This document shows positions 6,679 to 14,022 of a DNA stretch of 14,907 nucleotides, piece after piece. The stretch spans positions 1 through 14,907 of the forward strand of contig JALSRW010000211.1 of NCBI GenBank assembly GCA_026984595.1, in the 5' to 3' direction. Position numbers and translations under genes: made by a program. How positions within the stretch are numbered: position 1 is the first letter of the stretch; each line of letters begins with the position of its first letter. Under the pieces are notes generated by a model, which did not search any database, was not told where the DNA came from, and worked only from the letters and a program-made list of their open reading frames with translations. Source of the stretch: Alphaproteobacteria bacterium (GTDB taxonomy: Bacteria; Pseudomonadota; Alphaproteobacteria; Geminicoccales; Geminicoccaceae).

Positions 6679-7688
6679 GGCAGCCGCCCCTGGAGAACGG
6701 CGGCGAAGCGCGCAGGATCGACATTTCCCCCGGACAGCACCACGACGGTGACACGTTCCCGACAGTCGATGCGCCCGGCGAGAGCCGCCGCCAAGGCCAC
6801 CGCTCCCCCCGGTTCGATCACGATCTTGAGGGTCTCGAAGGCGGCGCGCATGGCCTCCGCCACCTCGGCATCGGAGACCGCGAGACCGCCGGCGAGCAGG
6901 CGCCGGTTGAGGGCGAAGGTGAGCTCGCCGGGAGTCGGGGCCAGCAGCGCATCGCAGAAGCTCTCACCGCCGGGCGGGTTGCTGCAGCGCGCGCCGGCAC
7001 GCAGCGAACGTGCGGTATCGTCGAAACCCTCGGGCTCGACGCTGTGGACCGCAATGCCGGGAAAGCAGTGGGTCAGGGCGAGAGCACCGCCGCTCACCAG
7101 CCCGCCGCCGCCGCAGGGAAACAGTGCCGCATCGGGCTCGATGCCCATGGCCAGGCTCTGGCCGACGATCTCCAGCCCGACCGTGCCCTGACCGGCCACC
7201 ACGAAGGGATCGTCGTAGGGACGGATCAGGGTGGCGCCGCGCTCGGCGGCGAGGCGGGCGCCGATCTCCTCGCGCACCTCGTGATCGCGGTCGTAGAGAA
7301 CCACCTCGGCACCCCAGGCCTCGGTGGCGGCGCGCTTGATGGCCGGGGCATCGGCCGGCATCACGATCACTGCCGAGACACCCAGCAGGCTGGCGGCGCG
7401 GGCCACGCCCTGGGCATGATTGCCGGAGGAGAAGGCGACGACCGTCTTCGGCCGACGGGCGGCCAGTGCATGGTACGCGCCGCGGAACTTGAAGGAGCCG
7501 GTATGCTGCAGCGGCTCGGCCTTGATCAGCAGCCGGCCGCCCACGCGATCGTTGAGCCGTTCATGCTCCAGGAGCGGCGTGACCCGGGTGATCCCCTGCA
7601 GCCGGCGCGCGGCCGCCAGCACATCGCCGAAACCCGGAAGGGGCGCGCCGCCCGCGCTCTCCGCAGGCTGCATCCCGGGCGCCGTCAC
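6675..7688 (-). CDS. PLP-dependent threonine/serine dehydratase
   Basis: 337 residues from GTG 7688, which overlaps the preceding gene's TGA as GTGA and has GGAAAGGGG just upstream. An ATG at 7673 (332 residues) is the alternative start. Fold-type II PLP enzyme: SFKFRGAYHAL contains the Schiff-base lysine K67, SSGNHAQG is the substrate/PLP Asn loop, CGGGGLVSG is the phosphate-binding glycine loop, and VVLSGGNVDP carries the Ser that contacts the pyridine nitrogen. There is no C-terminal ACT domain, so this is not the isoleucine-inhibited biosynthetic IlvA form; it is a catabolic-type threonine/serine dehydratase, or possibly a serine racemase or 3-hydroxyaspartate ammonia-lyase, which share this architecture. 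It probably converts threonine to 2-oxobutanoate, or serine to pyruvate, plus ammonia in the cytosol. Last gene of a three-gene operon; its TAG stop overlaps the kinase stop through CTAG at 6675-6678. Confidence 0.92.
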   Translation of the reverse strand: MTAPGMQPAESAGGAPLPGFGDVLAAARRLQGITRVTPLLEHERLNDRVGGRLLIKAEPLQHTGSFKFRGAYHALAARRPKTVVAFSSGNHAQGVARAASLLGVSAVIVMPADAPAIKRAATEAWGAEVVLYDRDHEVREEIGARLAAERGATLIRPYDDPFVVAGQGTVGLEIVGQSLAMGIEPDAALFPCGGGGLVSGGALALTHCFPGIAVHSVEPEGFDDTARSLRAGARCSNPPGGESFCDALLAPTPGELTFALNRRLLAGGLAVSDAEVAEAMRAAFETLKIVIEPGGAVALAAALAGRIDCRERVTVVVLSGGNVDPARFAAVLQGRLP

Positions 7689-8380
7689 GTCCCCTTTCCG
7701 AGCAGCGCCGGCAGTTCGGCGAGGGTGCGGATTTCGGCCGCGAGTTCGCCCGGCAGGCGCTCGCGCGGCGCGCCGCCGCGATTGACCCGGATGCTCACGA
7801 AACCGAAGCTCGCCGCCCCGTGCGCGTCCCAGGCGTTGGACGAGAGAAAGGCGATCTCCCGCGCCGCCAGCCCGAGCCGGCGGGTGGCCAGCATGTAGAC
7901 CTCCGGGGCGGGCTTGAAGACTCCCACCTCCTCCACCGACAGCACGGCCTCCAGCCAGCCGCCGAGGCCGGCGGAGGCGACGCCGGCTTCCAGCATCTCC
8001 GGCGTGCCGTTGGAGAGGATGGCGAGGCGCATGCCGTGCGCGGCGAGTGTCTCCAGGGTTGCGGGTACTTCGGGATAGGGGGCGAGGCGGTCGTAGGCCG
8101 CGAGCAGACGTCCGCGCAATCCGGTATCCTCGATACCCAGGGCCTCGAGACTGTAGTCGAGGGCCTCGCCGGTGACCCTGCGGAAATCGGCATGGCGCTG
8201 CATCAGTGCCCGCAGCCAGGTGTATTCGAGCTGCTTGGTGCGCCACAGTGCATTGAGCGCATCCGCCTTGTCGCCGAGCACCGCCTTCTCGGCGGCCACC
8301 GCCGAGGCGAAGTCGAGCAGCGTGCCGTAGGCGTCGAACACGCATGCCCGGATGTCGGACGGGTCGAAGGTTACGGTCAC
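7685..8380 (-). CDS. Haloacid dehalogenase, type II (HAD superfamily)
   Basis: 231 residues from GTG 8380, which overlaps the transglycosylase stop as GTGA; GGAGAGG with 5-base spacing supports this start. The protein matches the type II (S)-2-haloacid dehalogenase family along its length. Nucleophile D16 and T20 sit in FDAYGTLLD. R47 in WRTKQLEYTWLR corresponds to the halide-binding Arg. S123 sits in ILSNGTPEML, K156 and Y162 in KPAPEVYML, and S180, N182 and D185 in SSNAWDAHGA. This is the full catalytic set known from L-DEX YL, so hydrolysis of 2-haloalkanoic acids to 2-hydroxyalkanoic acids is plausible. The natural substrate is not proven, as many HAD proteins annotated this way are never tested. 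Cytosolic. Middle gene of the operon between the transglycosylase and the dehydratase. Confidence 0.92.
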   Translation of the reverse strand: MTVTFDPSDIRACVFDAYGTLLDFASAVAAEKAVLGDKADALNALWRTKQLEYTWLRALMQRHADFRRVTGEALDYSLEALGIEDTGLRGRLLAAYDRLAPYPEVPATLETLAAHGMRLAILSNGTPEMLEAGVASAGLGGWLEAVLSVEEVGVFKPAPEVYMLATRRLGLAAREIAFLSSNAWDAHGAASFGFVSIRVNRGGAPRERLPGELAAEIRTLAELPALLGKGT

Positions 8381-10413
8381 GAGCGCCTCTCCGGTCGCTG
8401 GCGGGGCAGGGGCAGGGCCATTCTGCCTGCGGCCACCGGAATCCGCAAATCCCGGGGAAGGCCCCGCCGGGCCAGGAGCTGGCGGTAGACGAACCGCCCT
8501 TCGAGGACCCTCTGGACGTAATTTCGGGTCTCGGCGAAGGGCAGCCGTTCGACCCAGTCGACGAGGCGGTGCGAATCCGTGGCCCGGGGCCTGCCGTAGC
8601 GCGCGAGCCAGCTCTGGACCCGGGACGGGCCGGCATTGTAGGCGGCGATCATCAGCGCCGGATGGCCGAGGAAGCGGCTGCCCAGCCGTTCGAGATAGGA
8701 GGTGGCGAGGTCGAACTGGTAACCGGGATCGCCCAGGAGCCGCTGGAAACTGAAGGGCAGCCCTTCGGTGGCCGCGAGCGGACGGGCGGTCGCCGGCATG
8801 AACTGCAGCAGCCCGCGTGCGCCCGCGCGGCTGCGGGCGGCGAGCTCGAAATGGCTTTCCTGGCGGGCCATGGCCAGCAGCAGGGCCGGATCGGCGGTCC
8901 CATCGCGGGGGATCACGGCGTCCCGGAAACGGGGCAGCGGGAAGGTGTAGAGCCGATCCACCAGCCCGCGGCGGACCAGGCGCTTGGCGGCCAGCACGAA
9001 CAGTTCGGGGCGCTGGCAACGACGTGCGAGACGCAGCAGCAGTGTGGCTTCCGCTCGCTCGCCCACCGCGAAGGCGAGCCGCTCGATGAAGGGGCGGGCG
9101 AGATCGCCGGCCTGGGCGTCGCACAGGGCGCGCACCACCCGTACCCGGCTGTCGGCCTCGAAGCGGCGGCGCAGCGCAGGCGGGGCTTCGGGCAGCGGTG
9201 GGATCTCGAGGCGTGGCTCCAGCCCGAGTTCCTCGCCCGCGCGCTGGCCGTAGAAGGTGGTGGGAAAGGCCCGCGCCCGGTCGAACCAGGCATGGGCGGC
9301 CCGGCGGCGACCGAGGGCGGCGGCCGCCCGTCCCGCCCAGTAGGCGGCGCGCGCCCGACTGACCGGGGTGGTCACCGCCGCATGGAGCTTCTCGAACCGC
9401 CGCAAGGCCTCCCCCGGTCGTCCGGCGAAGCGCAGAGCGAGCCATCCTGCCAGCCATTCCGCTTCGGCATAGGCAATTCCGCGTTGCTGGCGATGGCTGC
9501 GGGCGAGCGCCCAGGCGCGGCGGCCGTCACCGGCCTCCAGCAGGCGGCGGATCTCGGCCCGGCGCAACCGCCACCAGCGCGCGGGTTCGACCAGCCGCGC
9601 CGGCGGCCGCAGCAGGATCTCCCGAACTCCCGCGCGCCTGCCCTTGCGGGCCCGCCACTGCAGGCGATCGAAGCGCAGCCCCGGATCGTCCAGGAGATGC
9701 TTCGGCACCCGTGCGATGTAGCGGTCGACGCCCGGCCGTGTCGCCTGGAGAGCGATGCGCGCCGCGGCCAGGCGACGGCGGGCCGTGTCCACCCGCCCGA
9801 GCATGCGCCGGGCGGCAGCGAGCTCGCCCCGCCACAGGAGGCGATCGAGGCGGGCGGCCTCGAGGGCGGGATCGAGCCAGGCGGCGAAGGTCGCCCGCAG
9901 GACCGTCTCCTCGCCGGCGGCGAGCCGCGCCTCCGGCCATGCCCTGCGTACCAGCGCTTTCGCTTCACGGCTTCGATCGCGCCGCATCAGGGCGCGCGCC
10001 AGCAGCAGCCGGCCACGTGCCGTCAGCGGCGGGTGCCGATCGAAATAGGCGATCACCCGGTCCGGATCGGTGCCGGTGTCGATGCGTTGCTCGGCCCGTC
10101 GCCGCAGCCGATCGGTGCCCGGCCAGTGGGGATGGCGGTCGAGAAAGCGTTGCAGCGCGGCGAGCGGCCGATCCTCGCCGTTTGCCCGCAGATCGCGCCA
10201 TTCCAGATAGGCGCGCAGAACGGGATCACGAAGCTCGCGGGCCAGGCGCGCCACCCGCGGCCAGTCGCCGGTGCGTACCGCACCCACCGCCTTGCGGAAG
10301 CTTTCGTCGCGGGCGGCGGAAGCGGTCTGCGGCAGGCCCGCGAAGAGCAATGCCGCCATCGCGAGCAGGGTCGTGCGGATCCTGCCGGGGTGCCGCAGGG
10401 AGCTCTGGGTCAT
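8377..10413 (-). CDS. slt: Soluble lytic murein transglycosylase (Slt70-like)
   Basis: 678 residues from ATG 10413, with GGAGG about 10 bases upstream. A signal peptide covers about residues 1-34 (TTLLAMAALLFAGL core, cleavage near ASAA). Residues about 35-480 are an Arg- and Ala-rich series of helical repeats, as in the U-shaped superhelical domain of Slt70. The C-terminal SLT catalytic domain starts near 500: MARQESHFELAARS contains catalytic Glu E519, followed by GARGLLQFMPATA, then AYNAGPSRV and YVQRVLEGRFVYRQL. The family cleaves the MurNAc-GlcNAc bond of peptidoglycan, forming 1,6-anhydroMurNAc, in the periplasm, and acts in wall turnover. Length is close to the usual 640-680. First gene of the minus-strand operon and divergent from dapA, an arrangement frequent in Alphaproteobacteria. 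Confidence 0.95.
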   Translation of the reverse strand: MTQSSLRHPGRIRTTLLAMAALLFAGLPQTASAARDESFRKAVGAVRTGDWPRVARLARELRDPVLRAYLEWRDLRANGEDRPLAALQRFLDRHPHWPGTDRLRRRAEQRIDTGTDPDRVIAYFDRHPPLTARGRLLLARALMRRDRSREAKALVRRAWPEARLAAGEETVLRATFAAWLDPALEAARLDRLLWRGELAAARRMLGRVDTARRRLAAARIALQATRPGVDRYIARVPKHLLDDPGLRFDRLQWRARKGRRAGVREILLRPPARLVEPARWWRLRRAEIRRLLEAGDGRRAWALARSHRQQRGIAYAEAEWLAGWLALRFAGRPGEALRRFEKLHAAVTTPVSRARAAYWAGRAAAALGRRRAAHAWFDRARAFPTTFYGQRAGEELGLEPRLEIPPLPEAPPALRRRFEADSRVRVVRALCDAQAGDLARPFIERLAFAVGERAEATLLLRLARRCQRPELFVLAAKRLVRRGLVDRLYTFPLPRFRDAVIPRDGTADPALLLAMARQESHFELAARSRAGARGLLQFMPATARPLAATEGLPFSFQRLLGDPGYQFDLATSYLERLGSRFLGHPALMIAAYNAGPSRVQSWLARYGRPRATDSHRLVDWVERLPFAETRNYVQRVLEGRFVYRQLLARRGLPRDLRIPVAAGRMALPLPRQRPERRS

Positions 10414-10451
10414 GGGCTCGCCGCCTCCGGCTGGCGGCCGTCGGGCCGCGC

Positions 10452-10480
10452 TTGCTGCTGCGTCTCCCTCCCTCTATGCT
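10452..10480 (+). promoter_or_regulatory. Candidate promoter of dapA-smpB
   Basis: TTGCTG (10452-10457), a 17-base spacer, and TATGCT (10475-10480) make a plausible sigma70-type promoter in the 107-base divergent gap between the transglycosylase gene and dapA. The predicted transcript would start near 10487, leaving a short leader of about 34 bases before ATG 10521. This also argues against the ATG at 10500. Confidence 0.4.
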
Positions 10481-10520
10481 GCCGGTTGGTTAACATCGGA
10501 TGAAGAGCGCAGGTCGAAAC

Positions 10521-11399
10521 ATGGCGTTCCACGGCTCGATTGTGGCGCTGATCACGCCGTTCCGCAATGGTGCGATCGACATCGAGGCTTTTCGCGCCCT
10601 GATTGAATGGCACATTGCCGAGGGGACCCATGGCTTCGTGCCGGTCGGGACCACCGGCGAGAGTCCGACCCTTTCTCACGAGGAACACGAGCGGGTGATC
10701 GAGCTCTGCGTGGCGGCAGTGGCCGGCCGGCGCCCGGTCATCGCCGGCACCGGCTCCAACTCCACCGCCGAGGCGATCCGTTTGACCCGTCATGCCAAGG
10801 AGGCGGGTGCCGATGCCGCGCTGATCGTCACCCCCTATTACAACAAGCCTACCCAGGAAGGGCTGTACGCCCATTATCGGGCGATTCACGATGCCGTGGA
10901 TCTGCCGATCATCATCTACAACATTCCCGGTCGCAGCGTCGTCGACATGGGTCCCGAGACCATGGCGCGGCTGGCCGAGTTGCCGAACATCGTCGGCGTC
11001 AAGGATGCCACCGGCGACATCGTCCGCCCGCTGGTGACCCGCGAGATGTGCGGCGAGGATTTCTGCCAGCTCACCGGCGAGGACGCCAACACCCTGGCGT
11101 TTCTGGCCCATGGCGGGGCGGGCTGTATCTCGGTAACCGCGAATGTCGCCCCCGGTCTCTGCGCCGCCGTCCACGAGGCCTGGCGGCGGGGCGATGCGGC
11201 CGAGGCGCTGGCCCTGCACCGGCGCCTGCTACCGCTGCATCGGGCGCTGTTCCTGGAGACCAGCCCGGCACCGGTCAAATACGCGTTGTCCGCGCTGGGC
11301 CGCTGTTCTCCCGAGCTGCGGCTGCCGCTGGTGCCGGTGGGCGAATCGACCCGGGCGGCGGTGGACCGGGCGCTGCGCGGCCTCGGTCTGCTCGCCTGA
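10521..11399 (+). CDS. dapA: 4-Hydroxy-tetrahydrodipicolinate synthase
   Basis: 292 residues. It condenses pyruvate with aspartate semialdehyde, the first committed step of the diaminopimelate/lysine branch, in the cytosol. The (beta/alpha)8 barrel motifs are all visible: FHGSIVALITPF at the start, GTTGESPTLS, TPYYNKPTQEG, Y133 in IIYNIPGR, Schiff-base lysine K161 in VGVKDATGD, and GGAGCISVTAN. Counting from ATG 10521 places Y133 and K161 exactly at the numbers of the E. coli enzyme, so I prefer this start over the in-frame ATG at 10500, which would add 7 residues (MKSAGRN). The ribosome site is weak (CAGG about 8 bases upstream). smpB follows after only 7 bases, so the two are co-transcribed. 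Confidence 0.97.
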   Translation: MAFHGSIVALITPFRNGAIDIEAFRALIEWHIAEGTHGFVPVGTTGESPTLSHEEHERVIELCVAAVAGRRPVIAGTGSNSTAEAIRLTRHAKEAGADAALIVTPYYNKPTQEGLYAHYRAIHDAVDLPIIIYNIPGRSVVDMGPETMARLAELPNIVGVKDATGDIVRPLVTREMCGEDFCQLTGEDANTLAFLAHGGAGCISVTANVAPGLCAAVHEAWRRGDAAEALALHRRLLPLHRALFLETSPAPVKYALSALGRCSPELRLPLVPVGESTRAAVDRALRGLGLLA

Positions 11400-11406
11400 A
11401 CGGGTG

Positions 11407-11883
11407 ATGCACGCCAAGGGGAACGGTCGCCGCATTGTCGCCCAGAACCGGCGCGCCTTTCACGATTATCACATCGAGGAGCGGATCGAGGCCGGCCTGG
11501 TGCTGATCGGAACCGAGGTCAAATCCCTGCGCCAGGGGCGGGCCAACATCGCCGAGGCACATGCCGGCGAGATGCAGGGCGAGCTCTATCTGTTCAACTG
11601 CAATATTCCCGAATACGGCCCCGCGAACCGCTTCAACCACGAACCGAAACGGCCCCGTAAGCTGCTGCTCCACAAGCGGGAAATCGAGAGGCTGATCGGT
11701 GCCGTGCGGCGCAAGGGCATGACCCTGATACCGCTGGCCCTCTATTTCACCCCCAAGGGCAGGGTGAAGGTCGAGCTCGGCCTGGCCCGGGGCAAGAAGC
11801 TGCACGACAAGCGGGCGGCCATCAAGGAGCGGGACTGGCAGCGCGAGAAAGCGCGTCTGGTGCGGTATCGGGCGGCGGGCTGA
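11407..11883 (+). CDS. smpB: SsrA-binding protein SmpB
   Basis: 158 residues from ATG 11407; an in-frame GTG at 11404 would add one residue. SmpB binds tmRNA and delivers it to stalled ribosomes for trans-translation. Family motifs are present throughout: IVAQNRRAFHDYHIEERIEAG, GTEVKSLRQGRANIAEAH, NCNIPEYGPANRFNHEP, RPRKLLLHKREIERL, and GRVKVELGLARGKKLHDKR, ending in the basic tail KERDWQREKARLVRYR that enters the ribosomal mRNA channel. Length is normal for the family. It follows dapA by 7 bases, an arrangement common in Alphaproteobacteria, where rpoZ often comes next; here motA follows instead. Confidence 0.97.
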   Translation: MHAKGNGRRIVAQNRRAFHDYHIEERIEAGLVLIGTEVKSLRQGRANIAEAHAGEMQGELYLFNCNIPEYGPANRFNHEPKRPRKLLLHKREIERLIGAVRRKGMTLIPLALYFTPKGRVKVELGLARGKKLHDKRAAIKERDWQREKARLVRYRAAG

Positions 11884-11905
11884 GCGGAGTGTCGCGGGCG
11901 GCCCA

Positions 11906-11920
11906 TTAACCTTTCCGTAA
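11906..11920 (+). promoter_or_regulatory. Imperfect CtrA-type box upstream of motA
   Basis: TTAA (11906-11909), 7 bases, then GTAA (11917-11920) matches the CtrA consensus TTAA-N7-TTAA with one mismatch. It lies 46 bases before the motA start, in the 83-base gap after smpB. CtrA controls motility genes in many Alphaproteobacteria. A single near-match in a short stretch may be chance. Confidence 0.35.
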
Positions 11921-11966
11921 GATCGGGGCTGTAAGCAGTGAGCCGTCCGGAACACCGGAGCGGTTC

Positions 11967-12845
11967 ATGCTGGCAATCATCGGGATCGTCGTCGTCTTCG
12001 TCATGGTGTTCGGCGGCTTCGTGCTGGCCGGCGGCAAGCTCGGCGTGGTCATCAAGGCGGCCCCCTTCGAGCTGATGACCATCGGCGGGGCGGCGGTCGG
12101 AGCGTTCATGATCGCCAACGGCGGCAGCGTGCTGAAGGGTACCCTTGCCGACATGAAGCTGATCTTCTCCGGTCCGAAGTGGAAGAAGGAAGATTATCGC
12201 GACCTGCTGTCGCTGATGTTCATGATCGTCAAGCTGTTGAAGACGCGTGGGGTGCTGGCACTCGAGCCACATGTCGACAAGCCGCACGAGAGCAGCCTGT
12301 TCGGCAAGTTCCCCAAGATCCAGCACGACCATTTCGCCCTCGACTTCATCGCCGATACCCTGCGCATGATGACCATGAGCATGGACGATCCCTATCAGGT
12401 CGAGGATTGCATGCAGCGCCAGCTCAAGAAGCATCATGCCGAGGCCCATGCCCGGGCGGCCGCGCTGCAGAACATGGCCGACGGCATCCCGGCACTCGGC
12501 ATCGTCGCCGCCGTGCTCGGGGTGATCAAGACCATGGCCTCGATCAACGAGCCGGTGGAGGTGCTCGGAGAGATGATCGGCGGCGCCCTGGTCGGTACCT
12601 TCCTCGGGGTGTTCATGGCCTACGGCTTCATCGGACCGATGGCCGCCCGCCTCAACCAGATCCACGAGCAGGACGGGCAGTTCTACACCATCATCCGCGA
12701 TGCCCTGGTGGCCTATCTGCAGGGCCATTCGGCACCGGTCGCGGTCGAGCTCGCCCGGGGGAACGTTCCCAGTGAGGTGCAGCCCAGCTTCCAGGAGATG
12801 GACGAGCATCTCAACAGCCTGCCCTCCGATCCGCTGGCGGCGTGA
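11967..12845 (+). CDS. motA: Flagellar motor stator protein MotA
   Basis: 292 residues; ATG 11967 has CGGAG about 7 bases upstream. MotA forms, with MotB, the ion channel of the flagellar stator in the inner membrane. Four helices are visible: about residues 2-22 (IIGIVVVFVMVFGGFVLAG), 32-50 (FELMTIGGAAVGAFMIA), 172-195 (GIPALGIVAAVLGVIKTM) and 200-225 (MIGGALVGTFLGVFMAYGFIGP). A large cytoplasmic loop lies between helices 2 and 3. The two conserved channel prolines are present as P175 and P224, matching E. coli P173 and P222. The loop segment DCMQRQLKKHHAEAHARAAALQNMAD is typical. Its TGA overlaps the GTG of motB as GTGA, so stator subunits are translated together. Ion type (proton or sodium) cannot be decided with confidence. 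Confidence 0.97.
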   Translation: MLAIIGIVVVFVMVFGGFVLAGGKLGVVIKAAPFELMTIGGAAVGAFMIANGGSVLKGTLADMKLIFSGPKWKKEDYRDLLSLMFMIVKLLKTRGVLALEPHVDKPHESSLFGKFPKIQHDHFALDFIADTLRMMTMSMDDPYQVEDCMQRQLKKHHAEAHARAAALQNMADGIPALGIVAAVLGVIKTMASINEPVEVLGEMIGGALVGTFLGVFMAYGFIGPMAARLNQIHEQDGQFYTIIRDALVAYLQGHSAPVAVELARGNVPSEVQPSFQEMDEHLNSLPSDPLAA

Positions 12846-13903
12846 GCGTCATGGCCGGCAACGACCAGCCGATCGTCATCCGCAAGGTCATCGAGGAGGG
12901 GGGGCACGGGCATCACGGCGGTGCCTGGAAGGTGGCCTATGCCGACTTCGTGACGGCGATGATGGCCTTCTTCCTGCTGCTGTGGCTGATCAGCTCCGCC
13001 AACAAGGCGACGCTCGAGGGGCTGTCCCGCTATTTCAGCGAGTCGGATCTCAATGTGGGCACGCCGGGCGGCAGCGGCGGACTGCTCGACGGCATCACCG
13101 TGACCCCGGACCGTTCGGTCTCCCAGGCCCCGATCAGCCCCTTCGACATGTCGATGACGGTGCCGACCACGGACAGCGAGAAGCCACCCAGCTTCGAGCT
13201 GGATCTGGGCCGCGCCGAGGGTGCGGCGGAGGATGGCGAGGGCGAGGAAGATCCTCTGCTCGCAGCGGAACGGGCACGTCGGGAGCGACTGGGTTTCGAG
13301 CGGGCCAAGGAGGCCATCCTGAACACCATCACCGCCACTCCCGAACTCGAGAAATACAAGGATCAGCTCGTCATCGACGAGACCCCGGAAGGGCTCCGCA
13401 TCCAACTCATCGATCGGGAACATTCGGCGATGTTCCCGGCGGGCGGGGCACGCATGTATCCCCATACGCGGAAACTGCTACGGCTGGTGGCACAGGCCAT
13501 CGAAGGGTTGCCCAACAAGATCTCGATCCGCGGCCATACCGACGCCACGCCTTTCACCGCCGGCTCGGGATACGATAACTGGAAGCTGTCCACCGATCGC
13601 GCCAACGCCACCCGCGAAGAGCTGGTCCGGCTCGGGCTCGCACCGCAGCGGATCGCCGAGGTGGTCGGCAAGGCGGATACCGAACCGTTCATCACCGAGG
13701 ATCCACGGGACCCACGCAACCGGCGCATTTCCATCGTACTGCTGCACGCCGGCGAGGGTGCCGGTACCGCCCGCAGCGGAAAGGCCGACGCCACGGCGGC
13801 CGACGCCGAGACGCCGGAGCGGGTGCCTTTCGGTGCCGAGACGCCGGCGGGCCGGAAGACCCCGGACGCTGCCGAACCCCCGGCGGGCGATACTGCGCAC
13901 TGA
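12842..13903 (+). CDS. motB: Flagellar motor stator protein MotB
   Basis: 353 residues from GTG 12842, overlapping the motA stop; an in-frame ATG at 12851 would drop 3 residues. The short cytoplasmic N-terminus (Gly/His-rich, GGHGHHGGAWK) leads into the single helix YADFVTAMMAFFLLLWLISS, with the ion-binding Asp D35. A plug/linker region follows, with an acidic stretch around residues 120-142 (AEDGEGEEDPL) between the membrane and the peptidoglycan-binding domain. The OmpA-like domain runs from about 175 to 305, with ISIRGHTDATPF and NWKLSTDRANATREEL, and ends near RRISIVLL. The last 45 or so residues are a low-complexity Ala/Pro/Glu tail. MotB anchors the stator to the cell wall. The acidic linker and tail are longer than in E. 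coli MotB (308 residues). Confidence 0.96.
   Translation: MSVMAGNDQPIVIRKVIEEGGHGHHGGAWKVAYADFVTAMMAFFLLLWLISSANKATLEGLSRYFSESDLNVGTPGGSGGLLDGITVTPDRSVSQAPISPFDMSMTVPTTDSEKPPSFELDLGRAEGAAEDGEGEEDPLLAAERARRERLGFERAKEAILNTITATPELEKYKDQLVIDETPEGLRIQLIDREHSAMFPAGGARMYPHTRKLLRLVAQAIEGLPNKISIRGHTDATPFTAGSGYDNWKLSTDRANATREELVRLGLAPQRIAEVVGKADTEPFITEDPRDPRNRRISIVLLHAGEGAGTARSGKADATAADAETPERVPFGAETPAGRKTPDAAEPPAGDTAH
13805..13847 (+). repeat. 13-base direct repeat inside the MotB tail
   Basis: GCCGAGACGCCGG occurs at 13805-13817 and again at 13835-13847, 30 bases apart and so in the same reading frame. It encodes a repeated AETP element in the low-complexity tail and suggests local slippage or codon-repeat growth. 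Confidence 0.5.
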
Positions 13904-13955
13904 CCCGGGCCCGGCGCCGGTGGTGGGGCGAAACGTGCCGGAGCGGCGCGGCGAT

Positions 13956-14018
13956 CCCTCCGGCCCGAGCCCGCACGTCCCCGGACGGCAGTGCGGTTTG
14001 GGTGCGGCGGGCCGAGGG
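13956..14018. terminator. Long hairpin between convergent genes (candidate bidirectional terminator)
   Basis: In the 119-base gap between motB and the minus-strand barrel gene, 13956-13967 (CCCTCCGGCCCG) pairs with 14008-14018 (CGGGCCGAGGG) with one bulged C. After a 3-base bulge, CCGCAC (13971-13976) pairs with GTGCGG (14002-14007), for about 17 pairs in all. The stem begins 5 bases beyond the minus-strand stop codon and 53 bases beyond motB. No T-run follows on either side, so classic intrinsic termination is uncertain. Confidence 0.45.
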
Positions 14019-14022
14019 AGGG

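Noticed and set aside
6675..8636. Dehydratase frame extended upstream to about 650 residues as a fusion protein
   Set aside because: The extra N-terminal part is an Arg-rich out-of-frame reading of the dehalogenase gene; the GTG at 7688 with ribosome site and GTGA overlap explains the real start.
7685..9457. Dehalogenase frame extended upstream to 590 residues
   Set aside because: The added part reads through the transglycosylase gene in the wrong frame; family length of about 230 residues and the GTG at 8380 fit better.
8344..10503. Long open frame on the plus strand opposite the transglycosylase
   Set aside because: No domain recognised, and the opposite strand encodes a full signal peptide plus SLT domain.
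10500..10520. Upstream ATG for dapA adding 7 residues
   Set aside because: The start at 10521 places Y133 and K161 at the reference positions and leaves a normal leader after the candidate promoter.
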